A stretch of DNA of 31,503 nucleotides from DATGKD01 sp035294855 (lineage in GTDB: Bacteria; Actinomycetota; Acidimicrobiia; Acidimicrobiales; UBA8190). The DNA is taken from contig DATGKD010000062.1 in the NCBI GenBank assembly GCA_035294855.1, positions 1 to 31,503 of the forward strand, in the 5' to 3' direction. The translations under genes were made by a program, and so were the position numbers. Below the pieces are notes generated by a model that saw only the letters and a program-made list of their open reading frames with translations, was not told the origin of the DNA and made no database searches. Shown here in pieces: positions 16,776 to 25,258 of the stretch (within the stretch, counting starts at the first letter, position 1; each line of letters begins with the position of its first letter).

Positions 16776-19121
16776 GTGCGCCAAGGGGGGGTTGGCCTCG
16801 ACGAGCGGGTCGCGCCCGCCTCGGAACAGCCATCTCCGGCGGCGGATCGGCGCCGGAGATGGGCGCCCGACGCCGTCGGCCTGGCGTGGACGGTCGCCGG
16901 GGCGTTCCTCGTGCTCCTGCCGGCGTTGCGCCCGGGCATCTCGCTCGGGCCTTTCGACCTGCTGTCGCGCTTCGGGTTGACCGCCAATCCCGGGCTTCCC
17001 GTTCACAACGCCATCCAGGCGGACCAGATCCAGCAGTTCGTCCCGTGGCTCAACCTGGCCTGGCACCAGGTGCACCATGGCCAGCTGCCGCTGTGGAACC
17101 CCGACAACGGCGTGGGGATGCCCCTCGCGTTCAACTGGCAGTCGAGCGTGTTCAGCCTGCCGATGCTGGTGGGCTACCTGTTCCCCGTCCACTTCTCGTA
17201 TACCGCGGTGATCCTCGCGAAGCTCGTCGCCGCGGGAACCGGAGGGTACGTGCTGTGCCGCGTGCTCGGGATGAGCGCGCTGGCGGCGGCCTTCGGCGGC
17301 ACCGTCTTCGAGCTGTCGGGACCGATCGTCGACCACGCGGGATGGCCGCACACCAGCGTGACGTGCTGGGCGGGGTGGATCCTCGCCGCGGCCGTGCTCC
17401 TCGTCCGGGGACGGCACCGGTTCGGCTCGACCGTGCTCCTCGCATTCGGGCTCGCCTTCGCCGTGTACGGCGGCCACCCGGAGAGCCTCATCGTGCTCGC
17501 CGTGGCATCGGTGATCTTCGTGGTGGTGACGTTGGTGGTGGCGGCCAGGACGGAGCACCTCGGTGTGTGGCGACCCGGGCGCGACCTTCTCATCGGGACC
17601 GTGTGCGGCGCCGGCCTCGCCGCGCCACTGCTCTTCCCCGGTATCCAGACCGGCCTCATCTCCGCGCGTCGCACCGGCACCGGAACGGCCGCGTTTCCCC
17701 TGTCGCACCTCCCGAACGTCGTCGTCGCCGGGCTGCAGGGCGCCGACTTCAAAACGGCTGCCTACGTCGGCCCCATCGTGGTGGCCCTGGCCCTCGTCGG
17801 ACTGCGCGCCGCCTGGCGGCGCCCCGAAGCCCTCGCCCTGGCGGTCGTCGCCGTGGTCACGGGGGCGCTCACCTTCGTAGGGCCCTTCGACCGGGCGCTC
17901 CATGTGATACCGGGCGCCCAGACGGTGGCGTGGAGCCGCTCGGTGATGCTGCTCGCTCTGGCGCTCGCCGTGCTCGGCGCGTACGGACTGGACGCGATCG
18001 TCCGGGCAGCACCGTGGCGTGCCGTCGTCGAGTGGGCGGGGCTCTCGTTCGTGGTCGTGGGTGTCGTGGTGGCGGCGCTCGCCGTCCTCGTCGTGGCGGG
18101 GATCTCGGCGTCGGCCGCGCACCACAAGTCGAGCCTGGTCTGGCCCGTCATCGAGGTGGTCGTCGGTCTGGGCGTGGTGGGGTGGGCGGCGTGGTGGTCA
18201 CGCGGCGCGGGTCACGCCGAGCGGACCTCCGCCTTCGCTCGTCGGGCGGTGGCGGCCGTGCTGCTCGTCGTAGAGAGCGCGTTCCTCGTCCTGACGGGCG
18301 TGTCGTCCTGGTCGCTCAGCTCGACCTACTTCCCCACCACGGCGCCCGCGCAGGCGACCGAAAGCGTGGTCGGCGACGGGTTGGTGGGTTACGGCTCGTG
18401 CCGGTCCCTCTCCTACCTGACCGCGGCACACCGCGAAGTGGGCATCCGGCCCAACGCCAACATCGGCTACGGGATCCGCACCCTGGCGGTGTACGACCCG
18501 ATCGTGCCTTCGGCGTACTTCTCGTTGTGGACGGCGATCAGCGGTCTCCACGCCTCGGAGAACCTCGTGCAGCTGGGCGAGTTCTGCCCGAAGATCACCA
18601 CGGCGGCACAGGCGCGGGTCTACGGGGTCCGCTACGTCCTCGAGCCTCCGGGCCGCTTCCCGCCGGCCGGCATGCTGCCCATCTCCCAGATCGGCGACGA
18701 GACCGTCTACGAAGTGCCCGGCAGCGGGGAGGCCACGACGAGCCCGCTCCCCGCCCGATCCGGTCCCCTCCCCCTCGACGCGCCCGGCACGGTGGTTCCG
18801 GTCACCCACCGCGACGCCACGTCGTGGCGCCTCACCGTCGACGACCCGCATGCCGCGGTCCTGCGCCTCCGGTTGACCGCCGAGGCAGGGTGGAACGCCA
18901 CCGTCGACGGACGCCCGCTCACCCTGTCGACATGGGCCGACGGCGCCATGCTCCAGGCCGTCGTCCCGGGTGGGCGACACGTGGTGGAGCTCCACTACTG
19001 GCCGAGCCTCTTCAGCGCCGGGATCGGCGCCGCGTCCGCCGTCCTGGCCGCGTTCGTGGTGGCGACCGGCGGGCTGTGGTGGGCACGGCGGCGGCGCAGG
19101 CCGGAGCGTGCAAAGGCTTGA
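16776..19121 (+). CDS. YfhO-like large membrane protein, probable GT-C type transferase (copy A)
   Basis: 781 residues. After a short cytoplasmic tail there are about twelve hydrophobic helices to residue 520 or so, then a large extracytoplasmic domain with a last helix (VLAAFVVATGGLWWA) and a basic end. The first loop has IQADQIQQFVPWLNLAWHQ near 81-99 and QLPLWNPDNGVGMP, the acidic first-loop arrangement of GT-C enzymes. The C-terminal WNATVDGRPLTLS near 706-718 is the hallmark of YfhO-family proteins, some of which glycosylate wall or lipoteichoic polymers. The GTG at 16776 lacks a ribosome site, but TAGGCT, overlapping the previous stop, lies eight bases upstream. The stop is coupled to the next GT2 through TTGA. 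It shares most of its architecture with the gene at 21811. Confidence 0.85.
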   Translation: MRQGGVGLDERVAPASEQPSPAADRRRRWAPDAVGLAWTVAGAFLVLLPALRPGISLGPFDLLSRFGLTANPGLPVHNAIQADQIQQFVPWLNLAWHQVHHGQLPLWNPDNGVGMPLAFNWQSSVFSLPMLVGYLFPVHFSYTAVILAKLVAAGTGGYVLCRVLGMSALAAAFGGTVFELSGPIVDHAGWPHTSVTCWAGWILAAAVLLVRGRHRFGSTVLLAFGLAFAVYGGHPESLIVLAVASVIFVVVTLVVAARTEHLGVWRPGRDLLIGTVCGAGLAAPLLFPGIQTGLISARRTGTGTAAFPLSHLPNVVVAGLQGADFKTAAYVGPIVVALALVGLRAAWRRPEALALAVVAVVTGALTFVGPFDRALHVIPGAQTVAWSRSVMLLALALAVLGAYGLDAIVRAAPWRAVVEWAGLSFVVVGVVVAALAVLVVAGISASAAHHKSSLVWPVIEVVVGLGVVGWAAWWSRGAGHAERTSAFARRAVAAVLLVVESAFLVLTGVSSWSLSSTYFPTTAPAQATESVVGDGLVGYGSCRSLSYLTAAHREVGIRPNANIGYGIRTLAVYDPIVPSAYFSLWTAISGLHASENLVQLGEFCPKITTAAQARVYGVRYVLEPPGRFPPAGMLPISQIGDETVYEVPGSGEATTSPLPARSGPLPLDAPGTVVPVTHRDATSWRLTVDDPHAAVLRLRLTAEAGWNATVDGRPLTLSTWADGAMLQAVVPGGRHVVELHYWPSLFSAGIGAASAVLAAFVVATGGLWWARRRRRPERAKA

Positions 19122-20002
19122 CCGAACACCGCGGTGTCACGGTGATCGTGGTGGCGTACGGGCCGGCGCGCGCGCTCGACGACGCGCTCCGGGCACTGCA
19201 GGGTCGGTTCCCGGTGATCGTGGTCGACAACGGTTCGTCCGCTCAAGCCCGAGAGGTGGCGGGTGAAGCCGGCGCCACCTACGTCGACCCGGGGCGGAAC
19301 CTCGGGTTCGCGGGCGGGGTCAACCTCGCGCTCGCGCACCGCACCGCACCCGATGACGACGTGCTGCTGCTCAACCCCGACGCGCGCATCACGCCCGCGG
19401 ACCTCGAACGCCTACGCGACGCGCTCCACGCCGACCCGGCGCTGGCGTGCGTCGCACCCGGGCTCGTCGACCCCGTTTCCGCCGAAGCATCCCGGGCGCA
19501 CTGGCCGTGGCACACGCCCGGTGCGTCGTGGGCCGAGGCGGTAGGCCTCGCCCGGCGCCGGCTCGACTCCGGGCGGTACTTCCTCTCCGGAGCGGTCCTG
19601 CTCATCTCGGGAGCGGCGCTCGCCGACGTCGGCCCGTTCGACGAGCGCTTCTTCCTCTACAACGAGGAGGAGGACTTCCAACGCCGAGCCCTGGCGCGCC
19701 GCTGGCGGGTACGTCTGTGCCCCGACGTGACCGCCTTCCACCGTCAGGGGGGCACCGACCGGGATCCCGAGCGCCATCGCGCCCGGCTCCATGCCGCGAT
19801 CGAGCGCTACGTCCGCAAGTGGTACGGACCAGCGGGGTGGGCGCTCTACCGCTCCGGCATGGTGGCCGGCCAGGGCGTGCGCAGCCTCGTCCGCCACGGC
19901 CCGGCGCGCCACAATGCGACGCGCTTGCTGTGGCTCTACCTCCGCGGGCCCGATCGCGTGGCTCGTCGGACGGGTGCTGTCCCCGACCCCGCGTCGCGAT
20001 GA
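19118..20002 (+). CDS. Glycosyltransferase family 2, rhamnosyltransferase-like, paralogue of the gene at 5136
   Basis: 294 residues. VIVVAYGPARALDD, VIVVDNGSSAQ, YVDPGRNLGFAGGVN, VLLLNPDARITP and VGPFDERFFLYNEEEDFQRR follow in the same order as in the gene at 5136, and the tails IERYVRKWYGPAGWALYR and DRVARRTGAVP also match; by eye about half the residues are identical. Both belong to the WbbL/RfbF-like branch. The start is probably the TTG at 19118 in the TTGA overlap with the YfhO-like gene, preceded by AAAGG; a GTG at 19142 is the fallback. It ends eight bases from the stop of the convergent sulfotransferase. Confidence 0.88.
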   Translation: MTEHRGVTVIVVAYGPARALDDALRALQGRFPVIVVDNGSSAQAREVAGEAGATYVDPGRNLGFAGGVNLALAHRTAPDDDVLLLNPDARITPADLERLRDALHADPALACVAPGLVDPVSAEASRAHWPWHTPGASWAEAVGLARRRLDSGRYFLSGAVLLISGAALADVGPFDERFFLYNEEEDFQRRALARRWRVRLCPDVTAFHRQGGTDRDPERHRARLHAAIERYVRKWYGPAGWALYRSGMVAGQGVRSLVRHGPARHNATRLLWLYLRGPDRVARRTGAVPDPASR

Positions 20003-20010
20003 CGCCGTCG

Positions 20011-20925
20011 TCAACCCGGCCCGGCGCGTGGCGGCGCGCCGAAGTTCGACCACAGCGACACGTCGAGCTCGGGCACCAGCGTCGCCAGCTCGGCGACGTC
20101 GTCGGCATACAGCTCGACGAGGCGCCGCCGGGTGTCGCGGTCGAGGTCGGGTTTCGTCCCCTTGGTGGGGCTCTCCGGTCGGCGCAGCGACGCCGGCCGG
20201 AATGCCGGATCGATCCCGAGAAACCGGTACGTGCGCTCGAGCTCGCCCTCAGGGTCGGCGACGCAGCGTTCGTACTGCAACACGAGCATCCTCTGCGCGT
20301 CGAAGCGCGCCGACCATCTTCGCAGCGACGACGCGTAGAACCCGCGGTCGACGGCCTCTGCAGCCAGCGATCCTGCGTGCGACGCCGGGGCCGCCGTGTC
20401 ATGCGCGAGACCGGACAGGAAGCGCTCGACCGGGTCCCGCACCATGAGGAGCAGGCGCGTCCGCGGGGCCGCCGTCGCCAGCAACGGCGGGACCCACGCT
20501 TGATACAGGTAATCGGGCGTCCACTCGCCGGTGATGGTCCCAGCCGTGCGGGGGAACCACCTCGCGTACCTGCCGATGTCATCGGGGCCGAAGGGCTCGG
20601 TGGCGTACCGGGCGAAGTAGTGGCGCTCCTTGTGGAGCTCGCGCCGGTGGTACACCTCGGGATGCGCCACGAGCAGCCGGAACCACCACGTGGTGCCCGC
20701 CTTCTGCACCCCGATGCCCACGAAATCCGGTGGACCGGTCCCCTCACCGGGATGCAGAGACGGTGGCCGGGTATCGAAGCCGGCCTCCCACGGAGCGAAC
20801 GGCCCGGAACGGCGGCGGATCGCGTCGCGCACGGCTGCCGGCAGGACACCGCGCGCCCGAGCGGGCACGCGGTACAGCGCTCTGCCGAACGCCGCGCGGA
20901 CCGCCACACCGTCAGGCTGCCACAC
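20011..20925 (-). CDS. Sulfotransferase domain protein (KAGTT, heparan-sulfate-like class)
   Basis: 304 residues with the chosen start. The phosphosulfate loop is GVQKAGTT at 72-79, followed by LVAHPEV and KERHYFARY (99-107), and the 3'-phosphate strand LLLMVRDPVERFLSGL at 157-172. This order is that of Sulfotransfer_1/3 enzymes related to bacterial and animal carbohydrate sulfotransferases, rather than of the HRSGTS group elsewhere in the window. The late RPESPTKGTKPDLDRDTRRRLVE resembles the acceptor-loop region near the C-terminus. The N-terminal 65 residues are basic and variable, so the GTG at 20925 is uncertain; GTGs at 20997 and 20907 are alternatives. It lies alone on the minus strand, divergent from the gene at 21000. 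Confidence 0.85.
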   Translation of the reverse strand: MWQPDGVAVRAAFGRALYRVPARARGVLPAAVRDAIRRRSGPFAPWEAGFDTRPPSLHPGEGTGPPDFVGIGVQKAGTTWWFRLLVAHPEVYHRRELHKERHYFARYATEPFGPDDIGRYARWFPRTAGTITGEWTPDYLYQAWVPPLLATAAPRTRLLLMVRDPVERFLSGLAHDTAAPASHAGSLAAEAVDRGFYASSLRRWSARFDAQRMLVLQYERCVADPEGELERTYRFLGIDPAFRPASLRRPESPTKGTKPDLDRDTRRRLVELYADDVAELATLVPELDVSLWSNFGAPPRAGPG

Positions 20926-20969
20926 GCCCGGAGGGGGGACAACGACCCGGACGTCGGTGACCGGGGCCG

Positions 20970-20975
20970 TAAGGT
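20970..20975 (+). promoter_or_regulatory. Candidate -10 element TAAGGT upstream of the GT-A-like gene
   Basis: TAAGGT lies 24 bases before the GTG at 21000, within GCCGTAAGGTGAC, which differs by one base from the site upstream of the leftmost methyltransferase. The expected transcript start would be near 20982. The -35 is not clear. Confidence 0.35.
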
Positions 20976-20999
20976 GACGCCGGTGCGGGGTGGTCACCG

Positions 21000-21809
21000 G
21001 TGATCTACGTCGCCACCGTGCACGTGGGCTCGGCACGTTGGATCGGCGTGCAACGGTCGTTCCTGACGCGCAACATCGCCGAGCCGTTCAAGGTGTACGC
21101 CAACCTGCAGGGGGTGGAGGACGGGCACGCCGACGCGTTCGACCGCGTCGTCCCGGCTGGCGGCCATCACGCCGGCAAGCTCAACCTGCTGGCGGCGGAG
21201 ATCTGCGCAACCGCAGACCCCGACGACCTCATCGTCTTCCTGGACGGCGACGCCTTTCCCATCGCCGACCCCATGCCCGTCGTGCGCGCCGCCTTGGAGA
21301 CCACCTCGCTCGTGGCCGTGCGCCGCGACGAGAACGCCACGGATCGCCAGCCCCATCCGAGCTTCTGCGCCGTGACGGCACGCGAGTGGGAGCGGCTGCG
21401 CGGTGACTGGTCGGCGGGCTACACGTGGGAGGACTCCCAGGGCCGGCCGGTCACCGACGTGGGCGGGAACCTCCTCGCCGCGCTGGAGCGCACCCACAGC
21501 ACGTGGACTCCCCTGTTGCGCACCAACCGCGTCAACCTCCACCCCTTGTGGTTCGGCGTCTACGGCGACGTCGTCTACCACCACGGCGCCGGCTTCCGCT
21601 GGGCGGTGGGCCGGGTCGACCTCCAGGAGGTGGCCGCGCGCCGGACCCCGGGCCGTGGTCTCCCCGCCATCGGGCGCATCGTCCGCCGCTACGACCAGGC
21701 GCGTGCGCAGCGGGCCAAGGCGAGCACGGCGGCGCGTGCCGGACGCATCCGCGACGACATGCTCGCCCGCATCGAGCGCGACTTCGACTTCTACCGCGAG
21801 CTCATCTGA
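21000..21809 (+). CDS. Putative GT-A-type glycosyltransferase with DXD-like motif
   Basis: 269 residues of a family I do not recognise by name. The core resembles a nucleotide-diphosphosugar transferase: IYVATVHVGSARWIGVQRSF at the start, then a KLNLLAAEI helix near 60-70, and DLIVFLDGDAFPI near 75-88 with a DGD metal motif. HPLWFGVYGDVVYHHGAGFR near 181-200 would supply the usual C-terminal His. The last 50 residues form a basic helix. The GTG at 21000 starts right at the first beta strand. Its stop is one base before the ATG of the second YfhO-like gene, so the two form a unit. It is probably a glycosyltransferase of the same glycan; donor unknown. Confidence 0.75.
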   Translation: MIYVATVHVGSARWIGVQRSFLTRNIAEPFKVYANLQGVEDGHADAFDRVVPAGGHHAGKLNLLAAEICATADPDDLIVFLDGDAFPIADPMPVVRAALETTSLVAVRRDENATDRQPHPSFCAVTAREWERLRGDWSAGYTWEDSQGRPVTDVGGNLLAALERTHSTWTPLLRTNRVNLHPLWFGVYGDVVYHHGAGFRWAVGRVDLQEVAARRTPGRGLPAIGRIVRRYDQARAQRAKASTAARAGRIRDDMLARIERDFDFYRELI

Positions 21810-21810
21810 G

Positions 21811-24288
21811 ATGAGCCCGCGGGGAACGCCGTACCGACGCGCGCACGACGTGCTCGGGCTGGCGTGGGTGGTGATCGTCACCGCCGCGGCCTTGGCGCCC
21901 GCGCTGCGGCCCGGCACGTCGCTCGGTCCCTTCGACCTCCTCACCCGCATCGGGCTCACCCGGCAGGGCCTGGGCCACGTGCACAGCCAATTCCCCGCCG
22001 ACCAAGTGCTGTACTTCGTCCCGCTCACCGACGTGGCGTGGCACCAGGTCCACGCCGGCCACCTGCCGCTGTGGAACCCCGACAACCTCCTCGGCGTGCC
22101 GCTCGCCTTCAGCTGGCAGTCGGCGGTCTTCAGCCTCCCCGTGCTCGTGAGCTACCTGGCGCCCGTGCACCTCGCGTACACGGTGATCGTCCTGGTCAAG
22201 CTCCTCGTCGCGGGCAGCGGTGCCTACGTGCTGTGCCGGGTCCTCGGGTTGCGCCCACTGGCGGCGGCGTTCGGTGCGACCACATTCGAGCTGTCCGGTC
22301 CGATGCTGCACTATTCGGGCTGGGCCATGACGGGGGTCACCGCGTGGGCGGGCTGGATCCTCGCGGCCGCGCTCCTCATCGTGCGGGGCGGTCACCGCGT
22401 ACGCGACACGGTGCTCCTGGCGGTGTTCGTCGCCGCGGCGGTGTACGGCGGCCATCCCGAAAGTGTCGTCGTGCTCGCGCTGTCGCTCACGGTCTTCCTC
22501 GCCGTCTTCCTCGCCGTGCGCGCCGGGCGCGGGCGCGGGCGCGGCGAGATCCTGCGCCCGGTCCTGTCCGTCGCGGCGGGCGCGCTCTGTGGGCTGGGCC
22601 TCAGCGCTCCCCTCGTCCTCCCCGGCGTGCAACTCACCACCGTGTCGGGGCGCGCGGCCGCGACGGGCGCGGCCGGCTACGGGCTCAACCATCTCGCCGA
22701 CCTGCTGGTGCCGGTGCAGGGCACGGACTTCCGCGTCCCGCCGCCGTACATGGGCGTCCTCGCGGTCGTGCTCGCCGTGGTGGCCGTGCGCGTGGGCTGG
22801 CGCCGGCGCGCGGAGGTGGTGGCCCTGGTGGCGACGGCCGCGGTCGCCCTCGTCCTCACGTACCAGAGCCCGCTCTATGTCTGGCTGCAGGGTCTGCCCG
22901 GCATCAAGACGATCACGTGGAACCGCGACGTCATGCTGCTCGGGTTGGCGCTCGCCGTGCTCGCCGCGTTCGGCCTCGAGGCGATGCTGCGCAGCGAGGA
23001 CCGCGTGACGGCGCTGCGGTGGGCGACCGGGGCGCTCGTGGTCGTCGCCGTCGCCGTGGCATTGGCGGGCCTCGCCGTGGCAGCCGGCGTGTACCACGTG
23101 GCCCCCGGGCAAGGACCTACATTCGTGTGGCCGGGCATCGACCTGGTGGTCGGAGCCGCCGTCGTCATCGCACTGCGCGAAACCGGGGCGCATCGGGTGC
23201 GTCGGCTCGTTCCGGTGGGCGCGGGCGCAGGAGCGCTTCTCGTCGCCCAGGCCGTGTTCCTCTGCGCCACCGGGGCGTCGTTCTGGTCCGTGGCGGACGG
23301 GTACTTCTCCCCCACCCCGGCCGTGGCGCGTCTGCAGCACGACGTGGGTTCGGCGCTCGTGGGCACCGGCACGTGCCGCCCCCGGCCGTTCTCGCCGCCC
23401 TACTCGACCGAGGTCGGCATCCGGCCGAACGCCAACGCCGGGTACGGGGTGACGGAGTTCGCGGCCTACGAGCCCAACCTGCCGGCCAGCTACTACCGCT
23501 CGTGGGCCGCGGTGAGCGGACAGGACACCGCCCCCGCCCTGCGCCGGGTGGGCCTGTTCTGTCCCCAGATCACGACTGCGGCCCAGGCGAGGACCTACGG
23601 CGTCTCCTACCTCCTGGTGGCGAAGGGCACCCGGCGTCCGCCGGGCACCGTGCGGGTGGACACCGTCGGCGGCGAGACGCTCGTGCGCGTGCCCGGCGCC
23701 ACCCGGGCCACGTTGATCGTCCCCGGGGCGGTCGGCGTCGTCGGGCCGGGACACGCCACGACTCGCACCGTGCAGCTGGGCCCGGCGGCTTGGCGCGTCC
23801 GAACCGACACGCCGGCTCCGGGGGTGCTGCGCCTCCGCATCACCGCGGCACCGGGATGGCACGCCACCGTCGACGGCCGCCCGCTCGCCCTGTCGACGTG
23901 GTCCGACGGCGCCATGCTCCAAGCGAGCGTGCCGGCGGGGCGGCACGTCGTCGACGTCGACTACGGGCCGGCGCTGTTCACCGCGGGGATCGCCGTCGCG
24001 CTCGTCGTCGCCCTGGCGCTCGTCCTCGCAGGTGTGGCCGCCGCGTGGCTGAGCCGGGACGTTCGGCGCGCCGCGCGCGTCAGGACGAAGCCGGTCGAGA
24101 CGCGCCGGGGACTGTCAGAGCCCGAGGAGCCACTGCACGGTCCGTCGCACGTCCACGAAGTACAGGAACAGGCCCAAGAGGACGAGCAGCAGTCCGGCGA
24201 GACACAGCAACTGGCCGGTGCGGCCGAAGCCGGTGAACGCGAGGGCCCCTCCGGACGCGGCCGCGGTGGCCGGACCGGTGCCCGGTGA
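21811..24288 (+). CDS. YfhO-like large membrane protein, probable GT-C type transferase (copy B), with antisense-overlapping C-terminal extension
   Basis: 825 residues and a close relative of the gene at 16776. Shared blocks include RPGTSLGPFDLL, PLWNPDNLLGVPLAFSWQS, YGGHPESVVVLA, VGIRPNANAGYG and WHATVDGRPLALSTWSDGAM (near 683-702). About twelve helices are followed by the extracytoplasmic domain and a last helix near 735-755. Copy A stops about twelve residues after that helix. Copy B has no stop and continues about 57 more residues through the 3' end of the convergent surface-protein gene (24115-24288). That extension is Glu/Gln/Gly-rich and reads antisense in codon register with the other gene, so it is probably not under protein-level selection. 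The ATG at 21811 follows the previous stop by one base. Confidence 0.85.
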   Translation: MSPRGTPYRRAHDVLGLAWVVIVTAAALAPALRPGTSLGPFDLLTRIGLTRQGLGHVHSQFPADQVLYFVPLTDVAWHQVHAGHLPLWNPDNLLGVPLAFSWQSAVFSLPVLVSYLAPVHLAYTVIVLVKLLVAGSGAYVLCRVLGLRPLAAAFGATTFELSGPMLHYSGWAMTGVTAWAGWILAAALLIVRGGHRVRDTVLLAVFVAAAVYGGHPESVVVLALSLTVFLAVFLAVRAGRGRGRGEILRPVLSVAAGALCGLGLSAPLVLPGVQLTTVSGRAAATGAAGYGLNHLADLLVPVQGTDFRVPPPYMGVLAVVLAVVAVRVGWRRRAEVVALVATAAVALVLTYQSPLYVWLQGLPGIKTITWNRDVMLLGLALAVLAAFGLEAMLRSEDRVTALRWATGALVVVAVAVALAGLAVAAGVYHVAPGQGPTFVWPGIDLVVGAAVVIALRETGAHRVRRLVPVGAGAGALLVAQAVFLCATGASFWSVADGYFSPTPAVARLQHDVGSALVGTGTCRPRPFSPPYSTEVGIRPNANAGYGVTEFAAYEPNLPASYYRSWAAVSGQDTAPALRRVGLFCPQITTAAQARTYGVSYLLVAKGTRRPPGTVRVDTVGGETLVRVPGATRATLIVPGAVGVVGPGHATTRTVQLGPAAWRVRTDTPAPGVLRLRITAAPGWHATVDGRPLALSTWSDGAMLQASVPAGRHVVDVDYGPALFTAGIAVALVVALALVLAGVAAAWLSRDVRRAARVRTKPVETRRGLSEPEEPLHGPSHVHEVQEQAQEDEQQSGETQQLAGAAEAGEREGPSGRGRGGRTGAR

Positions 24289-25134
24289 GGTCGAGCGCAC
24301 CGACGCCGGCGTGGCGGGCGTGGCGGGTGTGGGTGTGCCCGACCCCGGGCCCGACGGGGTCACCACCGGAGGCGATGTCGGGGGCGGGGTCGTGGGGGGA
24401 GGATTCGGCGCCAGGACCGGCGTGGGCATCGGCACACAGTTCGGCCCGGCGGCGCTCGTGGTCCAGCCACGGTTCAGCTTCAGTGACCAGACGACCGAGT
24501 TGTCGTCGTTGGTGAACCTCACGTACGCCGGTGCCGGGACCTTGCCGAAGCCGAGGTCGAAGGTCACCACGCAGACCTGCGAAGGTAGCGAGGCCTGGCT
24601 GGCGTAGACGTGCGTGCCCGACCACGTGCCCGACACGGTGCCGTCTCCGAAGCCGGGGACGTTGGTCTGCGTGAACGTCCCGCAGCGCGCCGGTGGCAGG
24701 TTGGAGTGGACCGTCGTGTCGTTGTTGGCAGAGATGATCCCTGTCGACCCGATCCCCACGGTGACCGATTGACGTTGGTTCGAATACGTCTGCACGTTGC
24801 CGGGGTCGTTCGGGTCGTTCCACACGACGCCCCACCCGACACCGGCGCGGTGGTCGCAGGGATTGCCCAGTGTGGCGTTCAGTCCCTCGGTGTGGGGCAA
24901 GCCCGAGAACGGCCAGTTCCACGTGCCCTGGACGGTGACGTCGATGGTGCCGTCGGGCTCGATGAACGCGGTGTTCCCGGGCGCGTTCTGCGCGGGCAGC
25001 GGCGAGTTGGCGAATGCCACCCCCGCGCCGAACAGGCACGCCATCGTCGCTCCGGCCACCGCGACGGCAGCCGCCTCCCTGGAGCGACGGCGCGCGCGCG
25101 GCCGCATGACGGGCCCCCACACCCGTTCCCGCAT
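24115..25134 (-). CDS. Secreted cell-wall protein with LAFTG sorting signal
   Basis: 339 residues. A basic N-terminus leads into a signal peptide (AAAVAVAGATMACLFGAGVAFA) with a likely cut near residue 42. The mature part, about 43-235, is beta-rich in character, with many Gly, Asn, Thr and Trp and four Cys at about 93, 151, 188 and 233 that could form two disulfides. A Pro/Thr/Ser-rich linker (about 236-290) is followed by LAFTG at 298-302, a hydrophobic helix (308-326) and DVRR. This is the layout of a sortase substrate; LAxTG is the motif known for class E sortases of actinobacteria. No sortase gene is in the window. The ATG at 25134 has CCTCCCC on the plus strand (GGGGAGG) seven bases upstream. 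The function of the ectodomain is unknown. Confidence 0.85.
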   Translation of the reverse strand: MRERVWGPVMRPRARRRSREAAAVAVAGATMACLFGAGVAFANSPLPAQNAPGNTAFIEPDGTIDVTVQGTWNWPFSGLPHTEGLNATLGNPCDHRAGVGWGVVWNDPNDPGNVQTYSNQRQSVTVGIGSTGIISANNDTTVHSNLPPARCGTFTQTNVPGFGDGTVSGTWSGTHVYASQASLPSQVCVVTFDLGFGKVPAPAYVRFTNDDNSVVWSLKLNRGWTTSAAGPNCVPMPTPVLAPNPPPTTPPPTSPPVVTPSGPGSGTPTPATPATPASVRSTSPGTGPATAAASGGALAFTGFGRTGQLLCLAGLLLVLLGLFLYFVDVRRTVQWLLGL

Positions 25135-25169
25135 TGGGCGGCCTCCCCGGTCGTCCGCTTCCCCGACGT

Positions 25170-25175
25170 ACCTTA
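25170..25175 (-). promoter_or_regulatory. Candidate -10 element TAAGGT for the LAFTG surface protein
   Basis: The minus strand reads CCTAAGGTACG. A start of transcription about seven bases on, near 25163, would leave a leader of about 29 bases containing the strong ribosome site GGGGAGG (25148-25142). A -35 is not convincing. The 145-bp gap 25135-25279 holds nothing else that I can identify. Confidence 0.4.
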
Positions 25176-25258
25176 GGTCGCGGCAGCACGCGAATCATCG
25201 TCACTTTTGACGACCGACCAGCGCCGATGCAGCACCGGCTGAGGGGCGGTGCGGGATG

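Noticed and set aside
22524..22548. GC-rich short repeat (GGGCGC units) inside YfhO copy B
   Set aside because: It encodes a simple Arg-Gly stretch in a cytoplasmic loop and has no regulatory setting.
21802..23946. A 714-codon open frame antisense to YfhO copy B, and a 790-codon frame in another plus phase
   Set aside because: The amino-acid composition is Arg/Pro/His/Gly-rich with no family pattern, while the overlapping plus frame has clear membrane helices and motifs. Long shadow frames are expected at this GC content.
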